Below, one piece after another: positions 52,881 through 61,654 of a stretch of DNA of 64,000 bases (position 1 is its first letter; each line of letters begins with the position of its first letter). Source of the DNA: an uncultured Opitutales bacterium (GTDB lineage: Bacteria; Verrucomicrobiota; Verrucomicrobiia; Opitutales; Intestinicryptomonadaceae); NCBI GenBank assembly GCA_944389175.1, contig CALXLK010000001.1:1-64000 (forward strand). The letters are read 5' to 3'. The notes beneath the pieces were generated by a model. That model worked only from the letters and a program-made list of their open reading frames with translations, was not told the origin of the DNA and did no database searches. Both the position numbers and the translations under genes were made by a program.

Positions 52881-55800
52881 ATGGACTACAAAGCCGCTCT
52901 GGGAATCGATGCAAATACGGGGACAAACGAAGTCCTCGACAGCGCATTGTTTGAATATGTCAACATGAGGCTCGACGCAATCGGCGAACCGATATTCGGA
53001 AAAAAAGAAGATTATCCGCTTCTGAAAATGGCCCAGCCGCTGCTCGACAACTACAGGGATTTCGTGTCTGTGGCGGCAATGCAGTATTGCCCGTCCGACA
53101 AGCGGATTATGGACTTTCTCTCCGGCTACCTGCACGACGTCCTCGACGCGCACGAAGAGGTTGCGCCCCTGCCGTTTGCCTCGCTCGAGCTCGACAGGTT
53201 CGGGACTGCGCGCATGCTTTCCATGCCGCCGGATTGCGATAGCTATAAGAACGAGTACGTAGAGTCTTTCCGCGTAAGGCAGGGTATTTTGCACAATCCG
53301 AAGAACGATAGGCGCACCACAGCCGGCGTCTTCCATATAGCCGAGGGCGGCCTTCCGATACCGGACGATAAAAAAGCCGTCCCAAAAAAAGTGTTCAAAA
53401 ATCTTTGGCGCGCGGCCATAAACGCCCCCGAAAATCTCTTGGAGCTTCCATTTACGTCGACTCAGCGGGAAAAGGCAAAGAGGTGGGTTTCGCTGTTTGT
53501 CAAGCCGATTGTCTGTCCGGGGGTGCCGAATGTGAGCAGGAATAAGAAGATGGAGATACGCTTCTTTGCCCCGGGAGGGCTTGTGGGCAATCTCGACTTT
53601 GTGGAAAGTATTTTTGGAAATGCGGGCAATCCGCATCTCTCGTCCAACAGCACCGCCCACCACCTTGATTCTTGGACGGGCCAGACCGGCTGCATAATAT
53701 TGGCGCCGCACCTGACAAAGCTGACGAAGAAAGAGCTGGGGCTGCCACATATCTCGGAAGCCACCGAGCGCCAGAAGCGCGACGGCATGTGCTGGAGCGA
53801 GCCCGGAGAGCTTTACAACGACGGCAAAGCCTTCAAAATAACCGCGCGCGACGTTCAGGGCGTAATTGTGACTTTGATTGCCGACAATTATTTCGGGTAC
53901 TCGAAGAAGGAGATTAAAACGCAGATTAGCTATGCGGCCAATTTGTACGGCCAGTGCGAGGAAGAGCACAGCGGCGGCGCGCTTGCCTTCAGCAGCCGCG
54001 ACATGGGCGAAGAGTTCCGCGCCGACTGGTTTATCCAAAACGATCCCCGCACGTTTAAAGACACGGTGGATCTCCTGGGAGACACTATAGAGGTCTTCCC
54101 GGAAGGCTGGGCGCGCGACAAAAAATTTCCCAACGTTATATTTGTCGACGAACATTCTGAGTTTTCCGTTAAGACGCAGTCGATAACATGGAATAAGGAC
54201 GGCAAACAGCAGTCTTTAAAGCTGTTGCCGGGCAAGGTTTACGTTTTGCCCTCGGGGGCAAAGGTCGAGATGATGAGGCCGAAAGAGAACAGGCGCTGGC
54301 GCCTCGTCGGCGTATTGGCCGAGGGCGTTTACTGCCACAAGCCCGCCACGGTTTCCGGCGGCGGCAAAAGCGAGATTTCAAAGGACATTACCGACTCTCT
54401 CATACACGGCCCGTCGATAGTGGCGAATTTTAAGAAGGACATCGCCTGGGTCGCCGAAATAATCAACAAAAACTACGGCAACCGCAACAAGGATCCCTCT
54501 CAAAACAAGGGGCCAAACAGCCGCAAAATTTTGGATTCGCGCCGCACGATGGGGTCGGTTGTCAAGCTGCTTACCCCCTCGGAGGATTTTACCGACGAAT
54601 ACAACAAGTGGCTCGAGTCGATACCCTTTTACATAAGAGAGTTTGTCCTGACCGTAAAGAGGCACTACCGCCCTGAGTGGGGCGACAATTGGATGGACAA
54701 ATTTTCCGTCGATTCGATCAACGGAACCGACGGAAATATGCTCAAGTACAAAAACACCGACGTGATTACCTCGTACCTGAGATTGGGCTTCACCGAGGAC
54801 GGCTCCTGGCGCACATTCAGCGTCAGAAAAGACTTTGCCCCGTGCGTTAAGCTTCAGATGGAGGACGATATCACTAGTTCGGTCGTCGTCTCAAAAGAGA
54901 GCGTCAAATATCTGCCCGACAATATCGGGACCTTCGGAGAGTCCGTCAAATTTACCCAGAACTGCGAATACAGGCTCTTTCAGCGCCCCGACGAGGCCAT
55001 AGTCCGCGGGTACGACAAGCGCGCCGAGGCCGACATGTCGGGCAAGGACATGTTCCTTTCAAACTACGAGGCCCTCGACAGAAAACAGGCTCGCGAAATG
55101 AGCGAAGACATACTGCGCTTCGACAAGTTCACCGCGCCCATGAAAAACAATATCCTGGAATTTTTGCAGGAGAAGAAGCCCGACTACGTAGTGTGTTCGG
55201 CGAATCCGCGCCTGATAAACGGCGTCCCCAGCAAGAACGTGCGCTACCTGCAAAATAGGGACGACATAGTCAACCGGGAGAAATATTTTGTGGCCGAGGT
55301 GGGCTCGCGCCTGGCCAGGCGCATACCGGTGGGCATGAGCGTTCCGTACCCCGTATGCGCGGTAATATCGGGCAGGCGCAACAACCCTGCCTCAGAGGGC
55401 ATAAGGGCGCTGGCCGTGCACGGGCCGCTGCACTATCTTGAATTGCCGGAATTGTTTATGGAGTACATAGCCTCTATGACGGGCAAATCTCCATCGACGG
55501 TGGGGGCGGGGCTTGAGGGCGCCCTGACAAAAGGGCCGTTCAATGCGCTTTGCCCGATTACAGACCTAAACAACGCGCTTGTGTCGTTTGCGCTAACCGG
55601 CTACGACGGCTGGCTTAGCAGCGCGGGGTACATAGGCGCCAAGTACAGGGTCGACCACGATATAAGCCTGCTTATTCCCGAGCTGTGGTCGAGGATGCGC
55701 CCGTCGGAGCGCAACGCCAAGAACCTGATAAAAAACGGCATGCTTGAGCGCTGCAAGGATTTGGAGTACAACGGCAAGAAAATACTCTCTTCAAGGCTTG

Positions 55801-56324
55801 GTTGGCGCATAAATGAAGAGTTCGTAATAAGCTTTTTCGGCAGAATATTTTCAAATCCGGCCTCGCTTTTCAGCGCCGATATGCTGCGACCCGAGTTGCA
55901 GAGCATGGACGTCTTTGCCGAGGGCATGGATAACATGGTGGGCGCGCATCGCAGAGCCGCCGAGATGTACTTTGCCGACGGCTCCATAGAGGGCGCATGC
56001 CCGCCGCTGAAGGCTCTTTTGCATATAATGCGCGACGGCGAGTATGAAGGGAAGGGGCTCGATTCCCCGGACATTCGCCAAATGTTCTCGGCCGAGTCCA
56101 TAAAGAACTCGGAATGGTACGCAGAGCGCCTGATATGCCGCCAGCAGATAGAGGTTAACTCGTTGCAGAACCGCCTTCTCATGCTCAAAGATATAGCCGA
56201 AAAGACGCCCGACGAGCTTAAGGAGGTTGAGGAGTTGAAATCCGCTCTCAAGCGCACGAAAAGCATAGGCTACTTGAAGTCGCTGGCGGGAACTCTCGGC
56301 GCGGATCCGTTCATTGTAATGTAG
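52881..56324 (+). CDS. Probable PPi-dependent phosphoenolpyruvate carboxykinase (PPi-PEPCK)
   Basis: A protein of about 1147 residues starting at the ATG at 52881, 6 bases after AAGG. Conserved-looking blocks (LHNPKNDRRTTAGVFHI near 137, SWTGQTGCIILAPHLTK, YNDGKAFKITARD, GVIVTLIADNYFGYSKKE, EEEHSGGALAFSSRD) match what I recall of the PPi-type PEPCK of Propionibacterium and Entamoeba, which is about 1100-1150 residues and unlike GTP or ATP PEPCKs. That enzyme interconverts oxaloacetate plus PPi with PEP, CO2 and Pi. It is often annotated as hypothetical. Identification rests on memory of the family, not on alignment. A terminator follows. Confidence 0.75.
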   Translation: MDYKAALGIDANTGTNEVLDSALFEYVNMRLDAIGEPIFGKKEDYPLLKMAQPLLDNYRDFVSVAAMQYCPSDKRIMDFLSGYLHDVLDAHEEVAPLPFASLELDRFGTARMLSMPPDCDSYKNEYVESFRVRQGILHNPKNDRRTTAGVFHIAEGGLPIPDDKKAVPKKVFKNLWRAAINAPENLLELPFTSTQREKAKRWVSLFVKPIVCPGVPNVSRNKKMEIRFFAPGGLVGNLDFVESIFGNAGNPHLSSNSTAHHLDSWTGQTGCIILAPHLTKLTKKELGLPHISEATERQKRDGMCWSEPGELYNDGKAFKITARDVQGVIVTLIADNYFGYSKKEIKTQISYAANLYGQCEEEHSGGALAFSSRDMGEEFRADWFIQNDPRTFKDTVDLLGDTIEVFPEGWARDKKFPNVIFVDEHSEFSVKTQSITWNKDGKQQSLKLLPGKVYVLPSGAKVEMMRPKENRRWRLVGVLAEGVYCHKPATVSGGGKSEISKDITDSLIHGPSIVANFKKDIAWVAEIINKNYGNRNKDPSQNKGPNSRKILDSRRTMGSVVKLLTPSEDFTDEYNKWLESIPFYIREFVLTVKRHYRPEWGDNWMDKFSVDSINGTDGNMLKYKNTDVITSYLRLGFTEDGSWRTFSVRKDFAPCVKLQMEDDITSSVVVSKESVKYLPDNIGTFGESVKFTQNCEYRLFQRPDEAIVRGYDKRAEADMSGKDMFLSNYEALDRKQAREMSEDILRFDKFTAPMKNNILEFLQEKKPDYVVCSANPRLINGVPSKNVRYLQNRDDIVNREKYFVAEVGSRLARRIPVGMSVPYPVCAVISGRRNNPASEGIRALAVHGPLHYLELPELFMEYIASMTGKSPSTVGAGLEGALTKGPFNALCPITDLNNALVSFALTGYDGWLSSAGYIGAKYRVDHDISLLIPELWSRMRPSERNAKNLIKNGMLERCKDLEYNGKKILSSRLGWRINEEFVISFFGRIFSNPASLFSADMLRPELQSMDVFAEGMDNMVGAHRRAAEMYFADGSIEGACPPLKALLHIMRDGEYEGKGLDSPDIRQMFSAESIKNSEWYAERLICRQQIEVNSLQNRLLMLKDIAEKTPDELKEVEELKSALKRTKSIGYLKSLAGTLGADPFIVM

Positions 56325-56354
56325 TTTTCGCCGATTTTTTTCAACTTCAATACA

Positions 56355-56388
56355 CGGCTTTGCGGCGCATCGCGAGGCCGTTTTTTTT
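56355..56388 (+). terminator. Rho-independent terminator of the PPi-PEPCK-like gene
   Basis: CGGCTTTGCG pairs with CGCGAGGCCG (two G-T wobbles) around GCGCAT, and T8 follows. It begins 31 bases after the stop codon. Confidence 0.85.
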
Positions 56389-56960
56389 CGCGAGAAAAAA
56401 GACTTTCATTTTGTAAAGCCGCGCGGTAAACTTCGGCGGGGCTGCTTTAACGGCGCGCGTCTTAAATCAATACCTGCGCAATATAAATGTGAATTGTCCC
56501 ATTGATATAGATTCATTTCTTTTTTAAGGCGGAGCATGCGTAAAGGCATGGAAACGTAAGTCGAAAATACAAGCGATAAAACAATGCGCCCCGAGAAATT
56601 CTCTCGCTTTAGAAACCTTCTTTTGGAATTATCCGCTCCTTTTATGTCATGCTTTCGGTTTCACAAAATAAGATTTCTTTTTTATTTGGAGCCTGCGGGG
56701 GGGGTGAGAAGAAAGAATGCGGTAAGAGTATATTTAAAACCTCGCGGAAAAACGGAAAAGGGTGAAAAGGAGGACAAAATAAAAGTAAAAAAAAACGACT
56801 TGTCTTACGCATAATAAGACATCTTATAGCTTTTATTAAGAAGATGAGAAGGCAGGTACCGCACTATCTTTTATGGCAGTGTGCGCCCATTTATCGCCTT
56901 ATTCATTTTTCATTCACAGCATGTATGCCGCGCAGGCTAAAGCAAATGCGCGCAATGCGA

Positions 56961-56986
56961 AAAGCCCCGCAAACGCGGGGCTTTTT
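56961..56986. terminator. Terminator of the xseB-dxs unit (bidirectional)
   Basis: AAAGCCCCGC (56961-56970) pairs perfectly with GCGGGGCTTT (56975-56984) around AAAC. The A and T runs on either side let it work in both directions. Confidence 0.9.
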
Positions 56987-56989
56987 GCA

Positions 56990-58858
56990 TTACTTTATAA
57001 GAGCCTTTACTCGCTCTGTTATTTGTTGGGTTGAAAGGCCGTGGCGGGCGCGTATGTCTGCCACACTGCTGCCGTGCGGGATAAATTCATCGGGCCAGCC
57101 TATCATTTCTACATGGGTGGAAATGTTGTTTCGCATAAGAGCCTCGGCAACCGCCGAGCCAAAACCGCCGGATACGACGTGGTCTTCAATTGTGACAATT
57201 GCCTTGTTTTCTTTGGCGTCTTTTGCAAGCAGCTCTTCGTCGAGAGGCTTTATAAAGCGCGCGTCGACAACGCCGACTTTGACGCCGCATTCGTCTTCTA
57301 TCGCCTGGGCAACCTTTTGTGCCTCTGCAACCATGTTGCCAAGCGCCCAAATGCATACGTGGCCGTCCGACTCTCTCAAGGTCTTGGCTTTACCTATGTC
57401 GAGAAGTTGCGGCTGGTCTTTTATCTTGACGCCTTCGGCTTTCCCGCGCGGGTATCTGATAAACGTAGGCGCTTTTGTGTGGAGGGCAGTCCAGAGCATG
57501 TCGGCAAGCTCGTCTTCGTTGGAGGGCTGCATCAGCACGGCATTGGGCAGGGGGCGCAGCATGGCAATGTCGAAAAGTCCGTGGTGCGTGGCGCCGTCGT
57601 TGGGGCTCAACCCGGCTCTGTCCATGCAGAATACGACGGGGAGATTTTGCAGGCAGACATCGTGCATGGCGCAGTCGACCGCCCTTTGCATAAACGTAGA
57701 GTATATTGCAACTACCGGCTTAATTCCTTCGCACGACAACCCCGCCGCAAACACAACAGCATGCTCCTCGGCTATGCCAACGTCGTAAAATTGGTCGGGA
57801 AGCTCGTTCTTCATAAACGAAAGCCCTGTGCCCGAGGCCATGGCCGCCGTAATCCCGACTATCTTTTTGTCGGCTTTGGCGTATTTTAACAGAGCCTTGC
57901 CGAATACGTCTTGGTAGTTGGGTATTGTCTTGTCGCTGGAGAGCGACTCGCCCGTCTGAATATTGTACGGAGACGCTCCGTGGAACTTTTCCGGATTCAT
58001 TTCCGCCGCAGGCAAGCCCTTGCCCTTCTTCGTAAGAATGTGCAGTATTATGGGCTTGTCGGCATTCTTGCAAAATTCGAGATATTTTTCCAGAGTGGGA
58101 ATGTCGTGGCCGTCTATGGGCCCGACATAAAGCATTCCGCAATTCTCAAAAAACGACGAGGGAAGCATCAGCCCCTTGACCCCTTTGTGTATGCGCTCGT
58201 TTACCTCGACGGCGGAATCGCCCAAGATCTTCTTGAGAAAATCGTTCATGTCGCTGTAAAGCCGGTTGTAATAGGGGTTTGTGATGATGTTGTTCAGATG
58301 CTTCGATATCGCCCCTACATTCTTTGCAATCGACATTTTGTTGTCGTTTAGAACGACTATGAGCTTTTTCGTCGTCGTGGAAATGTTGTTGAGAGCCTCG
58401 AGCGAAACGCCGTTTGTAAGCGCCGCGTCCCCCACGACGGCTATCACATTTTCGTCGCTTTTATTGCGGTCGCGCGCCACGGCAAAGCCCAGCGCAGCGG
58501 AAAGAGCCGTGCCCGCATGCCCGGCGCCGAAAGCATCGTACCGGCTTTCCTTCCTGTTGCAGAAGCCGCTTATCCCGTCGCTCTGGCGCAGGTTTTCAAA
58601 TTTTTCATTGTTGCGGCCGGTCAGCAGCTTATGCGTATAGCACTGGTGAGATACGTCGAAGATTATTTTGTCCTTAGGGGAATCGAAGACCCTGTGCAGT
58701 GCGATTGAGAGCTCTACAACGCCGAGGTTCGGGCTTACGTGGCCGCCTTTGCGCGACGTTACGGATATTATTTCGTCCCTTATTTCTTGTGCCAGAAGTT
58801 TTAGCTTGTTCTCGGGCAGTTTCTTCAAATCCTCGGGTGAATGTATGTTTTCAAGCAT
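56990..58858 (-). CDS. dxs: 1-deoxy-D-xylulose-5-phosphate synthase Dxs
   Basis: A TPP enzyme of about 622 residues, started at the ATG at 58858 because GAGGAA lies 6 bases upstream. HVSPNLGVVELSIALH, DVSHQCYTHKLLTGR and GAGHAGTALSAALGFAVARD (TPP region) identify it, with VGIAEEHAVVFAAGLS in the second domain. It makes DXP from pyruvate and glyceraldehyde 3-phosphate, the entry to the MEP isoprenoid route that also feeds hopanoids. It follows xseB by 20 bp. Confidence 0.96.
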   Translation of the reverse strand: MLENIHSPEDLKKLPENKLKLLAQEIRDEIISVTSRKGGHVSPNLGVVELSIALHRVFDSPKDKIIFDVSHQCYTHKLLTGRNNEKFENLRQSDGISGFCNRKESRYDAFGAGHAGTALSAALGFAVARDRNKSDENVIAVVGDAALTNGVSLEALNNISTTTKKLIVVLNDNKMSIAKNVGAISKHLNNIITNPYYNRLYSDMNDFLKKILGDSAVEVNERIHKGVKGLMLPSSFFENCGMLYVGPIDGHDIPTLEKYLEFCKNADKPIILHILTKKGKGLPAAEMNPEKFHGASPYNIQTGESLSSDKTIPNYQDVFGKALLKYAKADKKIVGITAAMASGTGLSFMKNELPDQFYDVGIAEEHAVVFAAGLSCEGIKPVVAIYSTFMQRAVDCAMHDVCLQNLPVVFCMDRAGLSPNDGATHHGLFDIAMLRPLPNAVLMQPSNEDELADMLWTALHTKAPTFIRYPRGKAEGVKIKDQPQLLDIGKAKTLRESDGHVCIWALGNMVAEAQKVAQAIEDECGVKVGVVDARFIKPLDEELLAKDAKENKAIVTIEDHVVSGGFGSAVAEALMRNNISTHVEMIGWPDEFIPHGSSVADIRARHGLSTQQITERVKALIK

Positions 58859-58878
58859 CAAAAATTCCTCAAAAATCA

Positions 58879-59118
58879 CTATTTTGCTTCAGGGGCGTCG
58901 GCGTTAAAGTCTTCCGCTTTGTCGCCGTTGATGAGGGTTATTTTAAGTTCTGCGTCTTTAAGGCGCTTGCGGCAAATATCAAGGCATTCCTTGGCTCTTT
59001 CGTATTTTGAAAGCGACTCGTCGAGGGTCAACGAGCCGTCCTCAAGCTGCTCAAGCAGCTGTTGCAATTCCGCGAGCGTTTTTTCGAAGTCCGGTTTGCC
59101 TGTATTCCTTGAAGCCAT
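58879..59118 (-). CDS. xseB: Exodeoxyribonuclease VII small subunit XseB
   Basis: A 79-residue coiled-coil protein with the XseB pattern FEKTLAELQQLLEQLEDGSLTLDESLSKYERA and an acidic tail. It forms the helical arms of exonuclease VII around XseA, which is not encoded in this window. The xseB-dxs arrangement is a known bacterial linkage (usually with ispA between, absent here). Confidence 0.92.
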   Translation of the reverse strand: MASRNTGKPDFEKTLAELQQLLEQLEDGSLTLDESLSKYERAKECLDICRKRLKDAELKITLINGDKAEDFNADAPEAK

Positions 59119-59486
59119 TATCGCAAATATTTACACAGGCAATTTTCTTTGACAAGCTAAAAATTTCGTGCCGCATTCGACATTTGCCATTTGGGTTTCC
59201 AGAACTTTCATCTTTGTCAACGCAGGCCAAGTTCCATTCCCCGTTGCGCCGCCTCTCGATGCGAAGTATATGAATTTTCGGCAGAACAAAATGCTGTTTT
59301 TTAGTGTCCAAAATATAAAACTGCCTACGGAGCTTTCCGCATGCGTCGGTCGGGCTATTATTTTTTTGTAATATCTTACGTTAAATAAATAACCGAAAAA
59401 AAAGCTGGACTTTTTATTCAACTTGTGCATGGTTAGCTGTTAAGGTTGATTGCGGTTGAACGGACACTCTGAAATATATTATTGAT
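59119..59486. other. Divergent intergenic region xseB / thymidine phosphorylase
   Basis: It must hold promoters in both directions. TTGAAC at about 59458 followed by TATATTAT upstream of 59487 may be part of the plus-strand promoter, though the spacing is short. No gene or structured RNA is evident. Confidence 0.5.
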
Positions 59487-60821
59487 ATGGCGATTAAGAA
59501 AAATACCGGAAAGTTGAACATGAGGTCTTCTTGTGCGTACCTCATAGAGAAAAAATGCCAAGGAGACGAATTCTCCGAAGACGAGGTCCGCAATATTGTG
59601 GATTCAATCCTTGACGACCAGATGCCCGATTACCAGTTAGCCGCCCTTATCATGGCCATTTACTTCAAAGATATGGCAGCCCAGGAGACCGCGTATTTTG
59701 CCGACGAAATGATAGGCACCGGCGAGACGCTCGACCTTTCCGAAATTTCACGACCCAAAGTCGCCAAATATTCTACGGGCGGGGTGGGCGATAAGACGAC
59801 CATGATTCTTTCGGCCATCGGAGCCGCCTGCGGCGTTGTCGTCCCCGGAATGACCAGCGCCGATGAAGACTTTGTCATAACTGTGCACGACAAGCTCTCT
59901 TGCATACCGGGCTTTAAGACAAAGCTTTCCCTATCCGATTTCGAGAAACAGCTCGCAAAAATAGGGTGCGCAATTTGCCAGCACGACGAGTCGATCGCGC
60001 CGGTGGATTCGACGCTGTTTAAAATGCGCCAAAGCACGGCGACGATTGCGAGCCTTCCGCTGATAACGGCGAGCGTGTTGAGCAAAAAGTTCGCAGTCGG
60101 CTCGGAGGGTCTCGTAGTCGACGTCAAGTGGGGCAACGGCTCGTACATAAAGGACTTGGAGCAGGCAAAACAGCTTGCCCGCACCATAACGAGGGTAGCC
60201 AGAGTCATGAAGCACAGGTGCGTAGCTCTCGTGACCGACATGAACCAGCCCCTGGGCAATACCGTAGGCATGGGCTTGGAGGTTATGGAGGCTCTCGATT
60301 TCCTGCGCGGCAACGGCTCGGAAGACATGAAGGAGCTCGTATTGAAGTTGGGCATGGAGATATTGAGGCTCGCGGGCGTCGCTGGTTCCACCCTTTCGGC
60401 AAAGCAGGCTGTCGAGCGCGCAATAGAGGACGGTTCGGCCTATAAGAAATTTTTGGAGATGATTAAGGCCCAGGGCGGCAGCGCTGCGTGGCTTGAGGAT
60501 CCCTCAAAGTATCCGATGCCCAAGCATGTAAGAAAATTGGCCGCGCCCAAGAGGGGCTACGTGCACAACATAAACGCCGGCCAGATAGCCCGCGGCGTTC
60601 AGATGCTTTCTATGACGAAATCGGGCAAGGTGGACCCGTACGTGGGCGTGACGGAAATCAAAAAAATCGGCACCCAGGTAAAACAGGGAGAGCCGCTGTT
60701 GATGATTCACTACAACGACGAGTCAAACCTCGATTCGGCAATAGATTATTTCAGAAGCGCATACCGCCTGGCTCCGCGACGTCCGGTTACCTCCTCCGTC
60801 GTCGTAGAGCGAGTGGCGTAA
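59487..60821 (+). CDS. deoA: Thymidine/pyrimidine-nucleoside phosphorylase
   Basis: A 444-residue phosphorylase. The phosphate site KYSTGGVGDKTT (94-105) and the later FKMRQSTATIASLPLITASVLSKK (Arg, Ser, Lys) are conserved, and the C-terminal domain ends YRLAPRRPVTSSVVVERV. It cleaves thymidine or deoxyuridine with phosphate to base and (deoxy)ribose 1-phosphate. The loop before DKL reads TSADEDFVITVHDKL instead of the usual SGRGLGHTGGTLDKL, so substrate choice may differ. There is no clear ribosome binding site before the ATG. It is monocistronic. Confidence 0.88.
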   Translation: MAIKKNTGKLNMRSSCAYLIEKKCQGDEFSEDEVRNIVDSILDDQMPDYQLAALIMAIYFKDMAAQETAYFADEMIGTGETLDLSEISRPKVAKYSTGGVGDKTTMILSAIGAACGVVVPGMTSADEDFVITVHDKLSCIPGFKTKLSLSDFEKQLAKIGCAICQHDESIAPVDSTLFKMRQSTATIASLPLITASVLSKKFAVGSEGLVVDVKWGNGSYIKDLEQAKQLARTITRVARVMKHRCVALVTDMNQPLGNTVGMGLEVMEALDFLRGNGSEDMKELVLKLGMEILRLAGVAGSTLSAKQAVERAIEDGSAYKKFLEMIKAQGGSAAWLEDPSKYPMPKHVRKLAAPKRGYVHNINAGQIARGVQMLSMTKSGKVDPYVGVTEIKKIGTQVKQGEPLLMIHYNDESNLDSAIDYFRSAYRLAPRRPVTSSVVVERVA

Positions 60822-60864
60822 TATGTTCTGGATTTTTTGACGGATTGTTTTGTGGATGTTTTTT

Positions 60865-60886
60865 GTTGCGATAAAGAAATCGCAAC
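60865..60886. promoter_or_regulatory. Perfect inverted repeat upstream of the Cys-rich lipoprotein gene
   Basis: GTTGCGAT (60865-60872) and ATCGCAAC (60879-60886) are perfect complements around AAAGAA. No T-run follows on the plus strand, so it is a better operator or mRNA-leader hairpin candidate than a terminator. A smaller one, CCCGA/TCGGG, lies at 60922-60934. Confidence 0.4.
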
Positions 60887-60953
60887 AGCGCCGCAAAAAA
60901 TGGTGTCTGATATACCAATAGCCCGAATATCGGGGATGAGAAAGGAAAAAATT

Positions 60954-61178
60954 ATGAAAAAGATAGTATTAGTTGCAGTATTTGCCTCGTCGTTGTTCTT
61001 GGGGGCTTGCTGCTCGCAGTGCCCGCAGAATCAATGCCCGAAGGCTCCTTGCATGCAGCAGTCCTGCCCGAAGGCCCAGTGCCCGAATGCATGCCCCAAA
61101 GCATGCCCGAAGGCACAGTGCCCAAAAGCTTGTCCGAAGGCCCTGTGCCCTCAGACTCAGTGCCCGAAGGCAAAGTAA
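60954..61178 (+). CDS. Small Cys-Pro-Lys repeat lipoprotein
   Basis: A 74-residue protein starting at the ATG at 60954, with AAAGGA 7 bases upstream. An N-terminal lipoprotein signal (MKKIVLVAVFASSLFLGAC) ends in a lipobox LGAC. The mature part is almost entirely repeats of CPKA/CPKAQ/CPNA with 13 cysteines in about 55 residues; there is no room for a normal fold. Such a peptide could bind metal or polysulfide or form disulfide-linked layers on the membrane. No family was recognised. Its own terminator follows at 61274, so it is monocistronic. The DNA has matching short repeats, so the count may vary between strains. Confidence 0.8.
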   Translation: MKKIVLVAVFASSLFLGACCSQCPQNQCPKAPCMQQSCPKAQCPNACPKACPKAQCPKACPKALCPQTQCPKAK

Positions 61179-61273
61179 TTGAGGCGGTAGTTTAGCAAGT
61201 CAATTTAGCAGGTTCGGGGTCGCCGCGTTCGCGCGGCAGGTTTCGGACCTTGCGGTAGTGTAGTGTTAGAGAA

Positions 61274-61315
61274 GGCGGGTTCAGACTTTAACGTCTGGAC
61301 CCGTCGATTTTTTTT
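61274..61315 (+). terminator. Rho-independent terminator of the Cys-rich lipoprotein gene
   Basis: GGCGGGTTCAGAC (61274-61286) pairs with GTCTGGACCCGTC (61293-61305), with two G-T wobbles, around TTTAAC, and T8 follows. Confidence 0.88.
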
Positions 61316-61640
61316 GTCTGATGACCGTTTGCAATTTTGCGCGTCGAAAAAATCCCGGGGATTTGTCCGGCCAACATGCCCGTTCGGCTTCATTTTTTTA
61401 ACAGTCTATGCCGTTGCAGATACGGCGGCGGGTGTGTTTATTTATGTGGAATCTGCATTTGCTTTTTTGTGCCGCAGGTAACGGGATTTTTTGCTTTCCA
61501 TGCCCGTTAGGCGAAATTTAGAAAATGTTGTTGACAAAGTGTTTTGCGCCTTACAACATAATTACAACAGGTGGCGATCGGGGGAGGTGAGTTTTCGCGT
61601 TCGCGTTCGTGTTGAATGTATTTGCTTTTTATCGCAAGGC

Positions 61641-61646
61641 AGGGGG
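61641..61646 (+). promoter_or_regulatory. Shine-Dalgarno sequence that fixes the glycyl radical enzyme start
   Basis: AGGGGG lies 8 bases before the ATG at 61655. The next in-frame Met is about 70 codons downstream, so this site supports translation of the Tat signal peptide. Confidence 0.8.
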
Positions 61647-61654
61647 AAAACAAA

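Larger units (their letters stand above)
56325..56989. other. Intergenic region with inverted repeats
   Basis: This region has a terminator at 56355-56388, then about 550 bases without a convincing gene. An open frame at 56584-56814 is low complexity, with a G8 homopolymer at 56697-56704. A short inverted repeat, GTCTTA/TAAGAC, lies near 56801-56819, and the dxs terminator is at 56961-56984. Confidence 0.55.
61179..61654. other. Intergenic region before the glycyl radical enzyme
   Basis: This gap contains the lipoprotein terminator (61274-61315). A TTGACA hexamer at 61531-61536 could be a -35 box, but the nearest -10-like CATAAT (61557-61562) is 20 bases away, longer than normal. ATGTTGT (61525-61531) and ACAACAT (61553-61559) form an inverted repeat across that area. 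No extra gene is seen. Confidence 0.5.

Noticed and set aside
52812..54155. 447-residue open frame on the strand opposite the PPi-PEPCK-like gene
   Set aside because: A long antisense frame produced by codon bias of the real gene; no domain or start signal. The same applies to the long antisense frame opposite mdh (7662-8825).
56584..56814. 76-residue open frame in the region before dxs
   Set aside because: No ribosome binding site or family pattern; Lys/Arg-rich low complexity around a G8 run.
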